Source of the DNA: Chloroflexota bacterium
GTDB lineage: Bacteria > Chloroflexota > Anaerolineae > Anaerolineales > Anaerolineaceae
Assembly: GCA_029561345.1 (NCBI GenBank)
Contig: JAKQJC010000001.1
Location: 124,001-188,000, forward strand
Direction of reading: 5' to 3'
Length of the DNA stretch: 64,000 bases
A program made the position numbers and the translations under genes. Shown here piece by piece: positions 54,343 through 62,658 of this stretch. The notes under the pieces were generated by a model. It ran no database searches, was not told the DNA's origin, and saw nothing but the letters and a program-made list of their open reading frames with translations. Within the stretch, counting starts at the first letter, position 1, and each line of letters starts with the position of its first letter.

Positions 54343-55335
54343 ATGCCGCTAATAAAACCCCCAGTGTCAATAATCGCCTTTGAAGACCAGCGAATGAGCC
54401 TCGCTGCTCTACGCGTGTTGGGTATCCTGTGCAGTTATGCGGATCAGGATGGATATTGCTATCCTTCCCAAACAACGATAGCCAAACGGCTGAATGTTTC
54501 GCGTCCAGCGGTTAATCGCCAAATTCAGGTTTTAGTGAAATTGGGATATCTTGAAGTATCGCGGCGCACCACTGGTAGCGGCGGCGAAACAAGCTGCCTT
54601 TATCGAGTTATTACCCCAGGCATCGAATTTGAATCCTCATCCGAAGACACTGAACTCCAATGGGTGTTGGAATCAGATGCCCATAATGTTACACCCCCTG
54701 TAACCCTAGATGTTACACAAAGAAGTCATTTAACAAGTCAATTAAGTCAAGAAAGAGAAGAAGAAGCAGAAGTAGTTAACTTACCACGCGCGCGCGAAGA
54801 AGCTGCTGCTGACTTTTCTGACGAGTCTCTCGAAATTCCAGACGACCCTTTTGGTGACACTCTTTGGACCACTACCCCGGATGCTCCTGAAACCCCGGAG
54901 GAAGTAATCTGCCAGGCCATTTTGCCTGGCAATAAACCTGACCAGGTGCAATACCCTGAAACAGTGACCGAAGCGCGCAATCATCCCGACATCGAGATTT
55001 ACCGGCGCGTGACCGGAGTTCTGCCCTACGCGAGTTATTACAAAGCCGTTGTGGACGCCATTCAATTTCTGCGGGAGTCCTGCCCAACAGACGACTCGCT
55101 GGTCAAATATCTGACACCGTTCTGGCAGAAGTGGAAGTCGTCAACGCGCAAAGACGGCCAGCCGTATAAACCCAACAACCCTGCCTGGCTGACAGATTGG
55201 GCCGTAACCTCGGCAAATTCTAACCCGGCAAGCGACGGTTCTGACGAGGAATGTAGGTATAGCTACAGCGTCATCACTAATCCAACCCCAGCCCAATATG
55301 CGCGGGCTGCCACTGTTGTTTTCGAGGAGGTGTAA
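54343..55335 (+). CDS. Replication-initiator-like protein with N-terminal HTH_36
   Basis: 330 residues. N-terminal winged helix (about 15-90: RMSLAALRVLGILCSYADQD, YPSQTTIAKRLNVSRPAVNRQIQVLVKLGYLEV), a charged middle, and a C-terminal domain (IYRRVTGVLPYASYYKAVVDAI...PAWLTDWAV) seen in phage and plasmid replication proteins. Just upstream of the DnaB-like ATPase, matching an initiator/helicase pair. Could bind the origin, possibly one of the repeat arrays downstream. Confidence 0.65.
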   Translation: MPLIKPPVSIIAFEDQRMSLAALRVLGILCSYADQDGYCYPSQTTIAKRLNVSRPAVNRQIQVLVKLGYLEVSRRTTGSGGETSCLYRVITPGIEFESSSEDTELQWVLESDAHNVTPPVTLDVTQRSHLTSQLSQEREEEAEVVNLPRAREEAAADFSDESLEIPDDPFGDTLWTTTPDAPETPEEVICQAILPGNKPDQVQYPETVTEARNHPDIEIYRRVTGVLPYASYYKAVVDAIQFLRESCPTDDSLVKYLTPFWQKWKSSTRKDGQPYKPNNPAWLTDWAVTSANSNPASDGSDEECRYSYSVITNPTPAQYARAATVVFEEV

Positions 55336-55337
55336 TT

Positions 55338-56417
55338 TTGGCAAAACGTGTATCCGATTCAGATCGCGCCGCATCAGCCTCTACGCTGGTGTCTGTGCCG
55401 CAGACTGCTTCGAATCTATCCGTCAAACTTGTCGAGATTTTGCATCGGCAGCAGGGACAGGGCATCACCTTTGGCATCAAACGGCTGGACGAGGTGATGA
55501 ACCCCTTGCGTCCCGGCGAATTGATCAGCGTTTATGGGCTGCCCGGACATCACAAGAGCAGCATCATGAACTGGTTATCCACCCGCGCCCTGGCAACAAT
55601 TGATCCCGAATCGGATGATGTTGTTGTCCGCGTCACCTGGGAACAATCCATCGAGGAAGATACGCTGGCGTGGTTGGCGCGCGACAGCAATATCCCTATG
55701 ACCCAAATGGTGCGCGGTAAGTTGAGTGAAGATGAGTGGCAGCTTATCCTGAAATCCTCCGTCCGTCGTGCGGTGACTCCCCTCTGGCTGGTGGGCCACT
55801 CCCAGATACGTTCTGGTGAGCGCCGCCAGGCCCGTCCCCAGATGACCATGACAGATGTGGGCCTGGCTTTGGAATATATCTGCGAAGATGCCACCCCGCA
55901 CAAACTGAACATCAAGCTGGTGGTACTGGACTACCTGCAACGTATTCGCCCTGATCCACAGGACGGGGACAATCGGCGGGAGCAGGTATTGGAAATGGTG
56001 AACCGCGCCAAAAACTGCGCCCTCTCTTTTGGCTGCCCGGTACTGCTTGGCGTCCAGGCTCGGCGTGAAGTGGCTGAACGACAGCGGAAAATGCCGACTG
56101 AACAGGACGCGCAGGAGACATCCAATGTGGAACAGACCTCCGATAAGGTCATTACCCTCTGGTATCCCCACAAAACCGAACCACCCGGTTCGGTGGTGAA
56201 AACAAACCGGCCCGCCCGCGCACAGAATGGCGGTAGCGGTCAACCCACAGAGGAGGATTGGCGCGTGACCCCAGAAATCTTACTGGTCGGCCTCCCCAAG
56301 CAAAAACTTGGCCCAACCATTGACGCCGTGCCCGTTGCGGTTGATCCGGCTCGCGGCATTTTCAAAGACCTCGTACATTCGTCCGAGAAAGGAAACGGGG
56401 CAGCCAAAAATGGATAA
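55338..56417 (+). CDS. DnaB-like replicative helicase (RecA-type ATPase domain only)
   Basis: 359 residues from TTG 55338 (GGAGG upstream). Walker A is GLPGHHKSS, with His-His in place of the common Gly-x; Walker B is NIKLVVLDYLQRI, followed by ELV-like VLLGVQARREVAE (sensor region). The N-terminal domain of DnaB is missing, so it may form a hexamer differently or act with the primase at 52919. Confidence 0.75.
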   Translation: MAKRVSDSDRAASASTLVSVPQTASNLSVKLVEILHRQQGQGITFGIKRLDEVMNPLRPGELISVYGLPGHHKSSIMNWLSTRALATIDPESDDVVVRVTWEQSIEEDTLAWLARDSNIPMTQMVRGKLSEDEWQLILKSSVRRAVTPLWLVGHSQIRSGERRQARPQMTMTDVGLALEYICEDATPHKLNIKLVVLDYLQRIRPDPQDGDNRREQVLEMVNRAKNCALSFGCPVLLGVQARREVAERQRKMPTEQDAQETSNVEQTSDKVITLWYPHKTEPPGSVVKTNRPARAQNGGSGQPTEEDWRVTPEILLVGLPKQKLGPTIDAVPVAVDPARGIFKDLVHSSEKGNGAAKNG

Positions 56418-56697
56418 TCCTCAAGTATTTGCGGCGGCATATCGATTCGGCAACCGGGTCCACACGTCCATTGGCGACGGCGAGATTGTGGCTTTTGATC
56501 CGGGCCAGAATGCGTACCTGATTTGTTTTGGCCGGCAGGATTTCTCGCCGGAAGATTGGCAAAAATTGAGCGTCCACAATGGCCCCTGTGTTTTTCGTTA
56601 TTTTGCCGAAGCCGATCTTCAGCTTGTAGAAAAGAACACCGTCACCACGAAAAAAACCGACAAACCCGATAACAAGAAGGAGAAGAAAAATGCCTGA
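56410..56697 (+). CDS. Small hypothetical protein
   Basis: 95 residues from ATG 56410, overlapping the helicase gene by 8 bases. GNRVHTSIGDGEIVAFDPGQNAYLICF is reminiscent of a short SH3/KOW-like beta barrel; the end is Lys-rich. No family recognised. Confidence 0.55.
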   Translation: MDNPQVFAAAYRFGNRVHTSIGDGEIVAFDPGQNAYLICFGRQDFSPEDWQKLSVHNGPCVFRYFAEADLQLVEKNTVTTKKTDKPDNKKEKKNA

Positions 56698-56956
56698 TAA
56701 GAAACAACACATCACCAGAACGACAAAGGACGTTCTGGACTACATCATCCAATACAAAACCCGGACGGGCGGGGCCTCGCCCAGCATCCGGGAAATTGGA
56801 GATGGCTGCAACCTGCAATCCACCAGCGCCGTGCATTATCACCTGGAGCGCCTTCAAGACGCTGGCCTGATTGACCGTGACCCCCACCTGGCCCGCAACA
56901 TCCGGGTCACAGGTGAAACCTGGTCATGCCCATCGTTGCAGGCGGCCAATGCTTAG
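56690..56956 (+). CDS. LexA N-terminal-like winged-helix protein without peptidase domain
   Basis: 88 residues with AAGGAG upstream. TKDVLDYIIQYKTRTGGASPSIREIGDGCNLQSTSAVHYHLERLQDAGLIDRDP matches the DNA-binding domain of LexA (PSxREI...S.vhyhL..L...G.i.r). The C-terminal S24 peptidase domain is absent. It may compete for SOS boxes or bind an element operator; this is inference. Confidence 0.7.
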   Translation: MPDKKQHITRTTKDVLDYIIQYKTRTGGASPSIREIGDGCNLQSTSAVHYHLERLQDAGLIDRDPHLARNIRVTGETWSCPSLQAANA

Positions 56957-57413
56957 CTCAACCAATTCCATCCCAGGAGGAAGAAACGACAGGTTTGCTG
57001 ATCTGGCCCTGGCCGTCATAACCCAGGCCGTCAGGGATTTGAGAGAACCTACCACCTGTCATTCGGCATTGATCTGGTTCCTGTCCGACGATTATCTGCG
57101 GTACACCGAACCTTTGGGGATCAACGCCGATTTGTTGATGCTGAAAGTTATGCGCCAGCAGCTTTCGGGATGGAAGAATAAGAAATGGAAACGTATGGCT
57201 AAAACATTCAAACTTGTTCGACATCACGACATTAGCGGCGTTTCTGGGACAGGAATCGTTGCTGAAGGTGTGACCTTTGACGGCGGCCAGACAGTTATCT
57301 GCTGGACCCGCCCACCGCATACTTTATCGGTATATCCCTCTCCGCAAGCCGTCCTGGATGTGCATGGTCACGATGGCTGCACCCGGATTGTTTGGGACGA
57401 TAAGCCGGCATGA
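56949..57413 (+). CDS. Hypothetical protein with a phage-type SGVSGTG domain
   Basis: 154 residues from ATG 56949, overlapping the previous stop. The C-terminal half (FKLVRHHDISGVSGTGIVAEGV, then HGHDGCTRIVWDD) is a small beta domain that I associate with phage-encoded proteins of unknown function. The first 75 residues are helical, with Trp-rich RQQLSGWKNKKWKR. Function not known. Confidence 0.55.
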   Translation: MLSSTNSIPGGRNDRFADLALAVITQAVRDLREPTTCHSALIWFLSDDYLRYTEPLGINADLLMLKVMRQQLSGWKNKKWKRMAKTFKLVRHHDISGVSGTGIVAEGVTFDGGQTVICWTRPPHTLSVYPSPQAVLDVHGHDGCTRIVWDDKPA

Positions 57414-57643
57414 CAATCCCTACCTGGTACGCAATTTTTCGGGCGCTGGAAGCCCTGGATGAAGCAATCGCCGCCCATCACTGGACCAACTGCGCTCATG
57501 CCCGATTGGAGATCCGAAATCATAAAACCGCCTCAGCACAGGATGTTCAGATGGCGTTATCAACCTTTCGTTACAAGTACGAGCGTGAACCCAACGGCGA
57601 TTTTGTTTGGAGGACAACTTGGGAACAACAATTGCAGTCGTGA
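57410..57643 (+). CDS. Small hypothetical protein
   Basis: 77 residues, start overlapping the previous stop (ATGA) and end overlapping the parA start. Helical, Trp- and His-rich (AIFRALEALDEAIAAHHW). No family recognised. Confidence 0.5.
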   Translation: MTIPTWYAIFRALEALDEAIAAHHWTNCAHARLEIRNHKTASAQDVQMALSTFRYKYEREPNGDFVWRTTWEQQLQS

Positions 57644-58428
57644 ATCAAAAGGGTGGCGTCGCAAAGACCACCACCTCGGTTACGCTGGCTCACGGGCTGG
57701 CGCGGCGAGGTTATCGCGTCCTGCTGATTGACCTGGACTCGCAGGGTAATGCCGGCGACTGCCTGGGCTTGCCGGCTGGCAATGACTTGTTCACCCTGCT
57801 GATGCCAGGCAGCGAAACAACGCTAAAAGATGGCGTTACGCCTTCTGGCCGGGAAGGGCTGGATGTGATCCGATCCGATAAACGGACCGCAAACCTCAAA
57901 ATCATTCTGGCCGCAATGGATATGCGGGAATATGCGTTGGACACGCTGCTCCAGGATCATGATTATGACGTGGTGCTGCTGGATGTTGCCCCGTCAGTGG
58001 ACGTACTGATGACGGCGGCGATTATTGCAGCAGATTACTTACTGGTCCCGACACGGCTGGATCAGTTATCAGTGAAGGGCATCCGTGATTTATTGACTTC
58101 CCTGGAATCGCTTCGGCGATACACCACCTGCGAATTGGGAGCGATCCTGCCGGCGTTTTATGACCGCACCACGAATGAATCGCTGCTGCAACTTCGCCAC
58201 CTGGTCGGCAATTTTGGCGAATTGGTCTGGCCGCCCATACCGCAGGATACTGTTTGCCGGGAAGCCTCCCGGCACGGCAAAACCTTGTGGGAGTACGCTC
58301 CCAATACCCGTGCGATTGCCGGCTACCCGGACGGCAAGAATGCCGCGATTGGCGGGTACAAACAGGTTTTGAATCGTTTGGAAAAACAACTGATTCTTGA
58401 AAGGAGAAAAAAGAAAAATGCCAAGTAA
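57619..58428 (+). CDS. ParA/Soj-family partition ATPase
   Basis: 269 residues from TTG 57619 (GGAGG 6 bases upstream; TTG 57607 lies in front of that site). The deviant Walker A KGGVAKTTT at residues 11-19, LLIDLDSQGNA (Walker A' region), and VVLLDVAPSVDVLMTAAI are diagnostic of ParA/MinD ATPases. There is no N-terminal HTH, as in small type Ib ParA or Soj. No ParB follows; the RHH protein at 59976 is a candidate partner. Confidence 0.9.
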   Translation: MGTTIAVVNQKGGVAKTTTSVTLAHGLARRGYRVLLIDLDSQGNAGDCLGLPAGNDLFTLLMPGSETTLKDGVTPSGREGLDVIRSDKRTANLKIILAAMDMREYALDTLLQDHDYDVVLLDVAPSVDVLMTAAIIAADYLLVPTRLDQLSVKGIRDLLTSLESLRRYTTCELGAILPAFYDRTTNESLLQLRHLVGNFGELVWPPIPQDTVCREASRHGKTLWEYAPNTRAIAGYPDGKNAAIGGYKQVLNRLEKQLILERRKKKNAK

Positions 58429-58954
58429 TGCTATTGAAGTGACCATCGAGGGTTTATCTGCCCTCCTGCAACACGCCTTTCGGCCCACCCCTCCGGGCTT
58501 TGAAAAAATGTCCCCGACTGACCAGGCCGAGCTTTGTGCGTATCGCATCCCCGAAACCAATGAACTGTATGTGCCAGGTATCAACATTCAGCGATGCCTG
58601 GTCAATGCAGCGACATTCAGTAAGGGGAAAGGACGCGCCAGCCTCCAAAAAATCGTGGCTGCCTGCGTCTTTGTCACGCCTGAATACTGCGGCCTGGGAA
58701 CAACCGAATACACCGTTGACTCGCGCTCAGTCGTCAATCCGGTGACGAAAGGCCGGATCATGCGGAATCGTCCCCGCCTGGATAGCTGGAAAACTACGTT
58801 CACGCTCCAGTACGATCCCACCCTGCTGACTGCGGCCCAACTGCGGCAGGTGGTGGATGATGCCGGCTCACGTGTGGGCCTGGGTGATTTTCGCCCGGAG
58901 AAGAAGGGCATGTTTGGCCGGTTCCAGGTGACACACTGGGTTGAAAACCGGTAG
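58418..58954 (+). CDS. Conserved element protein of unknown function
   Basis: 178 residues from ATG 58418 (AAAGGAG upstream), overlapping parA by 11 bases. The pattern VTIEGLSALLQHAF, then ELYVPGINIQRCLVNAATF and near the end GLGDFRPEKKGMFGRFQVTHW is seen in unnamed phage/plasmid proteins and slightly recalls RAMP-type RRM folds, but I cannot assign it. It lies directly before the hairpin array. Confidence 0.6.
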   Translation: MPSNAIEVTIEGLSALLQHAFRPTPPGFEKMSPTDQAELCAYRIPETNELYVPGINIQRCLVNAATFSKGKGRASLQKIVAACVFVTPEYCGLGTTEYTVDSRSVVNPVTKGRIMRNRPRLDSWKTTFTLQYDPTLLTAAQLRQVVDDAGSRVGLGDFRPEKKGMFGRFQVTHWVENR

Positions 58955-59093
58955 TCTGTAATCTGCGCCAGTCCGGGGCGCGGCGAGGCTGATTGATGGA
59001 AATCAATCAATCAGGGCAGGGCAGCACCTTACAAACCGAATAGTTAGTTTGCGAGTGTGTGGACGGCAGGCGGGATGATGATAATTCATCCCA
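58955..59093. other. Non-coding lead-in to the hairpin array
   Basis: Contains an inverted repeat TGATTGAT-GGAA-ATCAATCA (58990-59009). No open frame with a start site. Confidence 0.5.
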
Positions 59094-59868
59094 CCCTGAC
59101 GGAGAGAGCCTTTTGGGTGTAAGGGCCAAAGGGCTTTCGGGTCAGGGTAAGGCTAGGCTCGGCACGGCATGGCAGGTCGCGGTAAGGCGCGGCAGGGCTT
59201 GGTAAGGCGTGGCAAGGCAAGGATACCACTCCCTGACGGAGAGAGCCTTTTGGAGCGTAAGTACCAAAGGGCTTTCGGGTCAGGGTGAGGTTGGGCAGGG
59301 TAAGGCGGGGCGAGGCGTGGCAGGGCAAGGATAACCACTCCCTGACGGAGAGTGCCTTTTGGGTGTAAACGCCAAAGGGCTTTCGGGTCAGGGTGGGGTT
59401 GGGCAGGGTCAGGCTCGGCTGGGTTGTGTGGGGCATGGCAGGGCAAGGATAACCACTCCCTGACGGAGAGCGCCTTTTGGAGTGTAAGTGCCAAAGGGCT
59501 TTCGGGTCAGGGTGAGGCCGGGCAGGGTGAGGCAGGGTAGGGCAAGGCAAGGCAGGGCAAGGATACCACTCCCTGACGGAGAGTGCCTTTTGGAGTGTAA
59601 ACACCAAAGGGCTTTCAGGTCAGGGCGGGGTTGGGCATGGCGAGGTACGTCCGGGCAAGGCGCGGCATGGCGAGGCAGGGCAAGGATACCACTCCCTGAC
59701 GGAGAGTGCCTTTTGGAGTGTATGTACCAAAGGGCTTTCAGGTCAGGGTGCGGACCGGTGAGGTGAGGCGAGGCCGGGCGTGGCAAGGCAAGGCATGGAT
59801 AACAACCACCACTCCCTGACGGAGAGAGCCTTTTGGGGTGTAAGTACCAAAAGGCATTCGGGTCAGGG
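59094..59868. repeat. Array of seven hairpin repeats with G-rich spacers
   Basis: Seven copies of a 54-55 nt unit at 59094, 59231, 59340, 59458, 59571, 59694 and 59814. Each starts with CCCTGAC and ends with GTCAGGG, and contains GCCTTTTGG facing CCAAAGGGC, so it folds as a two-part hairpin around a loop near GTGTAAGTA. In the last copy the inner right arm is CCAAAAGGC, a perfect partner. Spacers of 54-82 bp are made of GGCAAGGC-like G-rich words, most ending in AAGGATACCACT or AAGGATAACCACT. Unit spacing (109-137 bp) is not a multiple of three, which argues against a protein. Confidence 0.85.
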
Positions 59869-59975
59869 CGGGGTTGGGCGTGGCGAGGCGTGGCAGGGCA
59901 AGGCGCGGCATGGCAAGGTATGGCAAGGAAAACTGAATACCAAATCAAACAAAACAGGAAAGGAGGCAAAAGTGA

Positions 59976-60383
59976 ATGTGTCCAGCGAAAAAAGACACTG
60001 AGGCAGGATTGGTAGATTTCTCGGCCCCGGTTGGAGCCGACGCTGCGGTATCATCGCTGCTCACAAGCTCGGCCCGCCGGCAGGCCGAAGCCCGCCTGAG
60101 CAAACCGGAGCGGGCACGCAAAGTCCGGGAGCGCCGCCGGCAGAAGGAGCGCATGAATGGCCGGATCGGGCTTGACTTGCCAGTAGGCATGAAAGAACGA
60201 CTGGTAAGGCTGGCAGAACGCGAGAGCGTCCCCATTAGCCAGTTAGTCGCCTTTCTGTTGGCTGCTCCCCTTGACGAATTTGAACACGCTCAAAATCCAC
60301 TTTGGGGGTACACACGCCCGTCTCGATGTGCAAAATTCGAGTTCACGATTGATCTGGAAAAACGGATTAGAGAGCAAAAGTAG
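59976..60383 (+). CDS. Ribbon-helix-helix-like DNA-binding protein, candidate partition partner
   Basis: 135 residues from ATG 59976 with AAAGGAGG 10 bases upstream. A basic, Arg-rich middle (RARKVRERRRQKERM, about 48-62) leads into GRIGLDLPVGMKERLVRLAERESVPISQLVAFLLAAPL, which has the beta-helix-helix pattern of RHH proteins. Its stop codon is part of the first 12-bp site of the array at 60381-60477. Together with ParA it may be the centromere-binding protein; a plain repressor is the alternative. Confidence 0.65.
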   Translation: MCPAKKDTEAGLVDFSAPVGADAAVSSLLTSSARRQAEARLSKPERARKVRERRRQKERMNGRIGLDLPVGMKERLVRLAERESVPISQLVAFLLAAPLDEFEHAQNPLWGYTRPSRCAKFEFTIDLEKRIREQK

Positions 60384-60477
60384 GCCGCCCTACAAAGCAG
60401 AAAGTACGGCGGCCTACTAGGGCGGCCTAATAGGACGGCCTACGATTGTCGGATTTTCAAAAGCATAGGGCGGCCTA
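60381..60477. repeat. Five 12-bp sites (TAGGGCGGCCTA), iteron/operator-like
   Basis: Sites at 60381 (inverted), 60405, 60418, 60431 and 60466. Sequences are TAGGCCGCCCTA, TACGGCGGCCTA, TAGGGCGGCCTA, TAGGACGGCCTA and TAGGGCGGCCTA. Three are in phase at 13-bp steps; ends TAGG/CCTA are symmetric. They fill the space between the RHH gene and the next gene. Confidence 0.85.
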
Positions 60478-60531
60478 TAAGTCAACAGGAAGCCCTGAGA
60501 GACCATCTTTTTTGGGAAGGAGTATCAAAGT

Positions 60532-60963
60532 ATGACCCGGAACAATTCTTGTAATCACGTCATTGACATCACCAGCGACATCCTTTTTAGTTACGTTACG
60601 ATCAACGAAAAGAAAATCGCGTTTGTCCGTCTGTTCGGATTCGTCAATCCAACCGCCGGATCACGCGGTGTTGCCGGCTTGCGCTTCATCGCTTATGGGC
60701 CGATGGCCGAGTTGATTTATGCGCATGTGCGACGCGGCTCCCGTGTGTTCACCATCAGCCATGTGCAGCAGCGTGATGTGGAGGGCAAGACATATACAGA
60801 GTTTGTGATTGAGGATTGCCAATTTCTCCGCAACGTTGATTGGGAAGCCGGTGCGCAAAAGCGGGACGAATTAATCCAGCGCGGTGAATTGGTTGATTTC
60901 AATAAAACACACGATGACCATGCCGGCGGCGACTACGAGGGCGATTCCCATGTCAAAGTGTAA
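60532..60963 (+). CDS. SSB-like OB-fold protein
   Basis: 143 residues. KKIAFVRLFGFVNPT, ELIYAHVRRGSRVFTISHVQQRDVEGKTYTEFVIEDCQFLRN follows the strand pattern of phage single-stranded DNA-binding proteins. The acidic tail (KTHDDHAGGDYEGDS) resembles the interaction tail of SSB. AAGGAG is upstream. With the Rad52-like protein and primase it completes a replication set. Confidence 0.6.
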   Translation: MTRNNSCNHVIDITSDILFSYVTINEKKIAFVRLFGFVNPTAGSRGVAGLRFIAYGPMAELIYAHVRRGSRVFTISHVQQRDVEGKTYTEFVIEDCQFLRNVDWEAGAQKRDELIQRGELVDFNKTHDDHAGGDYEGDSHVKV

Positions 60964-61444
60964 GTCGGAGTATTACCTGATCGCTGCCCTGGTCGTGGTT
61001 GTTGTCCTGGGTGTGATTGGTTGGCTGGCCTCCCCGGTTGACGAAACCGGGCGGCCTGTGCTGCTTTTGCCGGATGCAAAAAAGGTTGAGGATTATCGCC
61101 GGCAGGCTCGCACCTGGGCTGATGACCTGCGCTTGCTGGATGGGCAGCTTGCTACTCTGCTGGCCGGCAACGGCGATTTATTGTCTCAGTCTCGCGAGGG
61201 GCAGAATGCTTTTGAGGACTGCCTGGCAATTGCCAAAGATGCTGATGTGACCGAAGCCCCGCCTGCCCTGGCCGGCTTGCGATCAATGGCAATCAATACA
61301 TCACTGGCCTATCTGGAAGCCTCCCGCAGCGTCCTGCTGTGGATCAGCGCACCGAAACAAGAAAACTATGATCAGGCCATTCTGCTTGTGCAGGCTGCGC
61401 GTGAGCAGTTGTATGAGTTGGAGGCATCGTCATGGATCAAATAA
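60950..61444 (+). CDS. Single-pass membrane protein of unknown function
   Basis: 164 residues from ATG 60950, overlapping the SSB-like gene. One N-terminal membrane helix (about 8-27, YLIAALVVVVVLGVIGWLA), then a soluble all-helical domain (RRQARTWADDLRLLDGQLATLL...). No cysteine, no lipobox. Topology suggests the domain is outside. Not recognised. Confidence 0.6.
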   Translation: MSKCKSEYYLIAALVVVVVLGVIGWLASPVDETGRPVLLLPDAKKVEDYRRQARTWADDLRLLDGQLATLLAGNGDLLSQSREGQNAFEDCLAIAKDADVTEAPPALAGLRSMAINTSLAYLEASRSVLLWISAPKQENYDQAILLVQAAREQLYELEASSWIK

Positions 61445-62658
61445 ATACCGCAACATTACGCGCCCTGACTAAAGCAGAGCGCGACAGAAGGGAGCGTTAC
61501 GCAAAGCAAATGGACCAAGCAAAGAAACTCCTGGTTGATTTTATCAAACGGATTGGGCGTGACCACGACATCCGCGTCAGGGAATCGGTTGAAACGGAAC
61601 TCGGTCTCGTGGATTTGACTAACTACGCCATCATGATGGCTGATGAGGTTATTAAACGGCTAAACGAGGCTCAGCCGGCTCACAATCAAGCGCAAGCTGG
61701 CGCATCCGAAATCACTCGCTTGCAGCAGGAGATCCAACGCCTGCAAGCAGAATTGACCGCTGCAAGATTTTATACCCAGACAACCCCGGATGCGATTCCA
61801 CCGGAGCAATCCAGGGCCAGAGCGCCCACCCTCACAATTGCCCCCGATTATTCCCCAGCAGCGGAGACTGCTCCCGATCCACTCCCGGATGGATCGCTGG
61901 AAGAACGGCTCCTGCACCTGGCAGGAACATCTCGCACGATTCGCCTGCCAGGACTGATTGAAGCCGGCATCGCTAAACTCAATCTGCCGGAAGCAGAAAT
62001 TGAAGCCGGGATTCAATCCCTGGTGTCTCGCAAACACCTGGTTGTGATTAATCCGATGCCTTCTTTTATTCCAAAATCAGGTATCTCCATTCCTTCTGCT
62101 TTCTCGTTAACGCCCCAGGGCGTCAGTGCTTACAACTTGAAATCCAGTGCGCCGGCGATCCCTGTGGGTGACTGGCTGGCAAATTCAGGGCAGCTATGGC
62201 TTGAAGAAGTCCCGCTGCTGGCGCACTTTGTGGAAGATGTGCTGCCGCGTTACGGGTACACTTTTGACCGTTATCTGCCTGAAAATGCCGTTCTGGACCA
62301 GGATGGAACAGGGCCGCACTTGTTTGTGGCCCATGCGTTGCTTTACCATAACGGGACGCCTGTACAACTTATGTATGCCGGGGATAGGTATGTCAAAGGC
62401 GGTATAGATCAATACTTCAATGACTTCATCCAGGCCACAAAAGGTAATATACACTTTGTCTGTTTGTATCCGAGGACAGTCCGGCAGGTCGTCAGCGATC
62501 TAAACTTTCGGGCATCCCGAAACCCAACCTCGACTGTTACGCCTCGGATCACAAATTTTGATGACGTGCTGATCTATGAGCAGCGTTTGCGATCTGGCGA
62601 AATCAAACCTGATGAAAATTCGATCTGGTTCACGTCTTTACGGAGGGATAAGAAATAA
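61432..62658 (+). CDS. Unknown protein: coiled coil, winged helix, and C-terminal nuclease-like or replication-relaxation-like domain
   Basis: 408 residues. A helical start (RDRRERYAKQMDQAKKLLVDF), a coiled coil (about 80-115), a winged-helix-like middle (RLPGLIEAGIAKLNLPEAEIEAGIQSL), then a mixed alpha/beta domain (HLFVAHALLYHNGTPVQLMYAGDRYVKGGIDQYF...IHFVCLYP). The last part has the strand pattern of restriction-endonuclease-like folds, but catalytic residues are not certain. Coupled to the next gene (TAATG). Confidence 0.5.
   Translation: MDQINTATLRALTKAERDRRERYAKQMDQAKKLLVDFIKRIGRDHDIRVRESVETELGLVDLTNYAIMMADEVIKRLNEAQPAHNQAQAGASEITRLQQEIQRLQAELTAARFYTQTTPDAIPPEQSRARAPTLTIAPDYSPAAETAPDPLPDGSLEERLLHLAGTSRTIRLPGLIEAGIAKLNLPEAEIEAGIQSLVSRKHLVVINPMPSFIPKSGISIPSAFSLTPQGVSAYNLKSSAPAIPVGDWLANSGQLWLEEVPLLAHFVEDVLPRYGYTFDRYLPENAVLDQDGTGPHLFVAHALLYHNGTPVQLMYAGDRYVKGGIDQYFNDFIQATKGNIHFVCLYPRTVRQVVSDLNFRASRNPTSTVTPRITNFDDVLIYEQRLRSGEIKPDENSIWFTSLRRDKK

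Noticed and set aside
59094..59868. CRISPR array
   Set aside because: Repeats are too long (about 55 nt), spacers are low-complexity and similar to each other, and no cas gene is nearby.
59086..59969. Long open frames of 60-190 codons in both strands over the hairpin array, rich in Pro/Cys/Leu (minus) or Arg/Gly (plus)
   Set aside because: They arise because the G-rich repeats lack stop codons. The unit spacing is not a multiple of three, several frames and both strands are open at once, and no ribosome sites fit.
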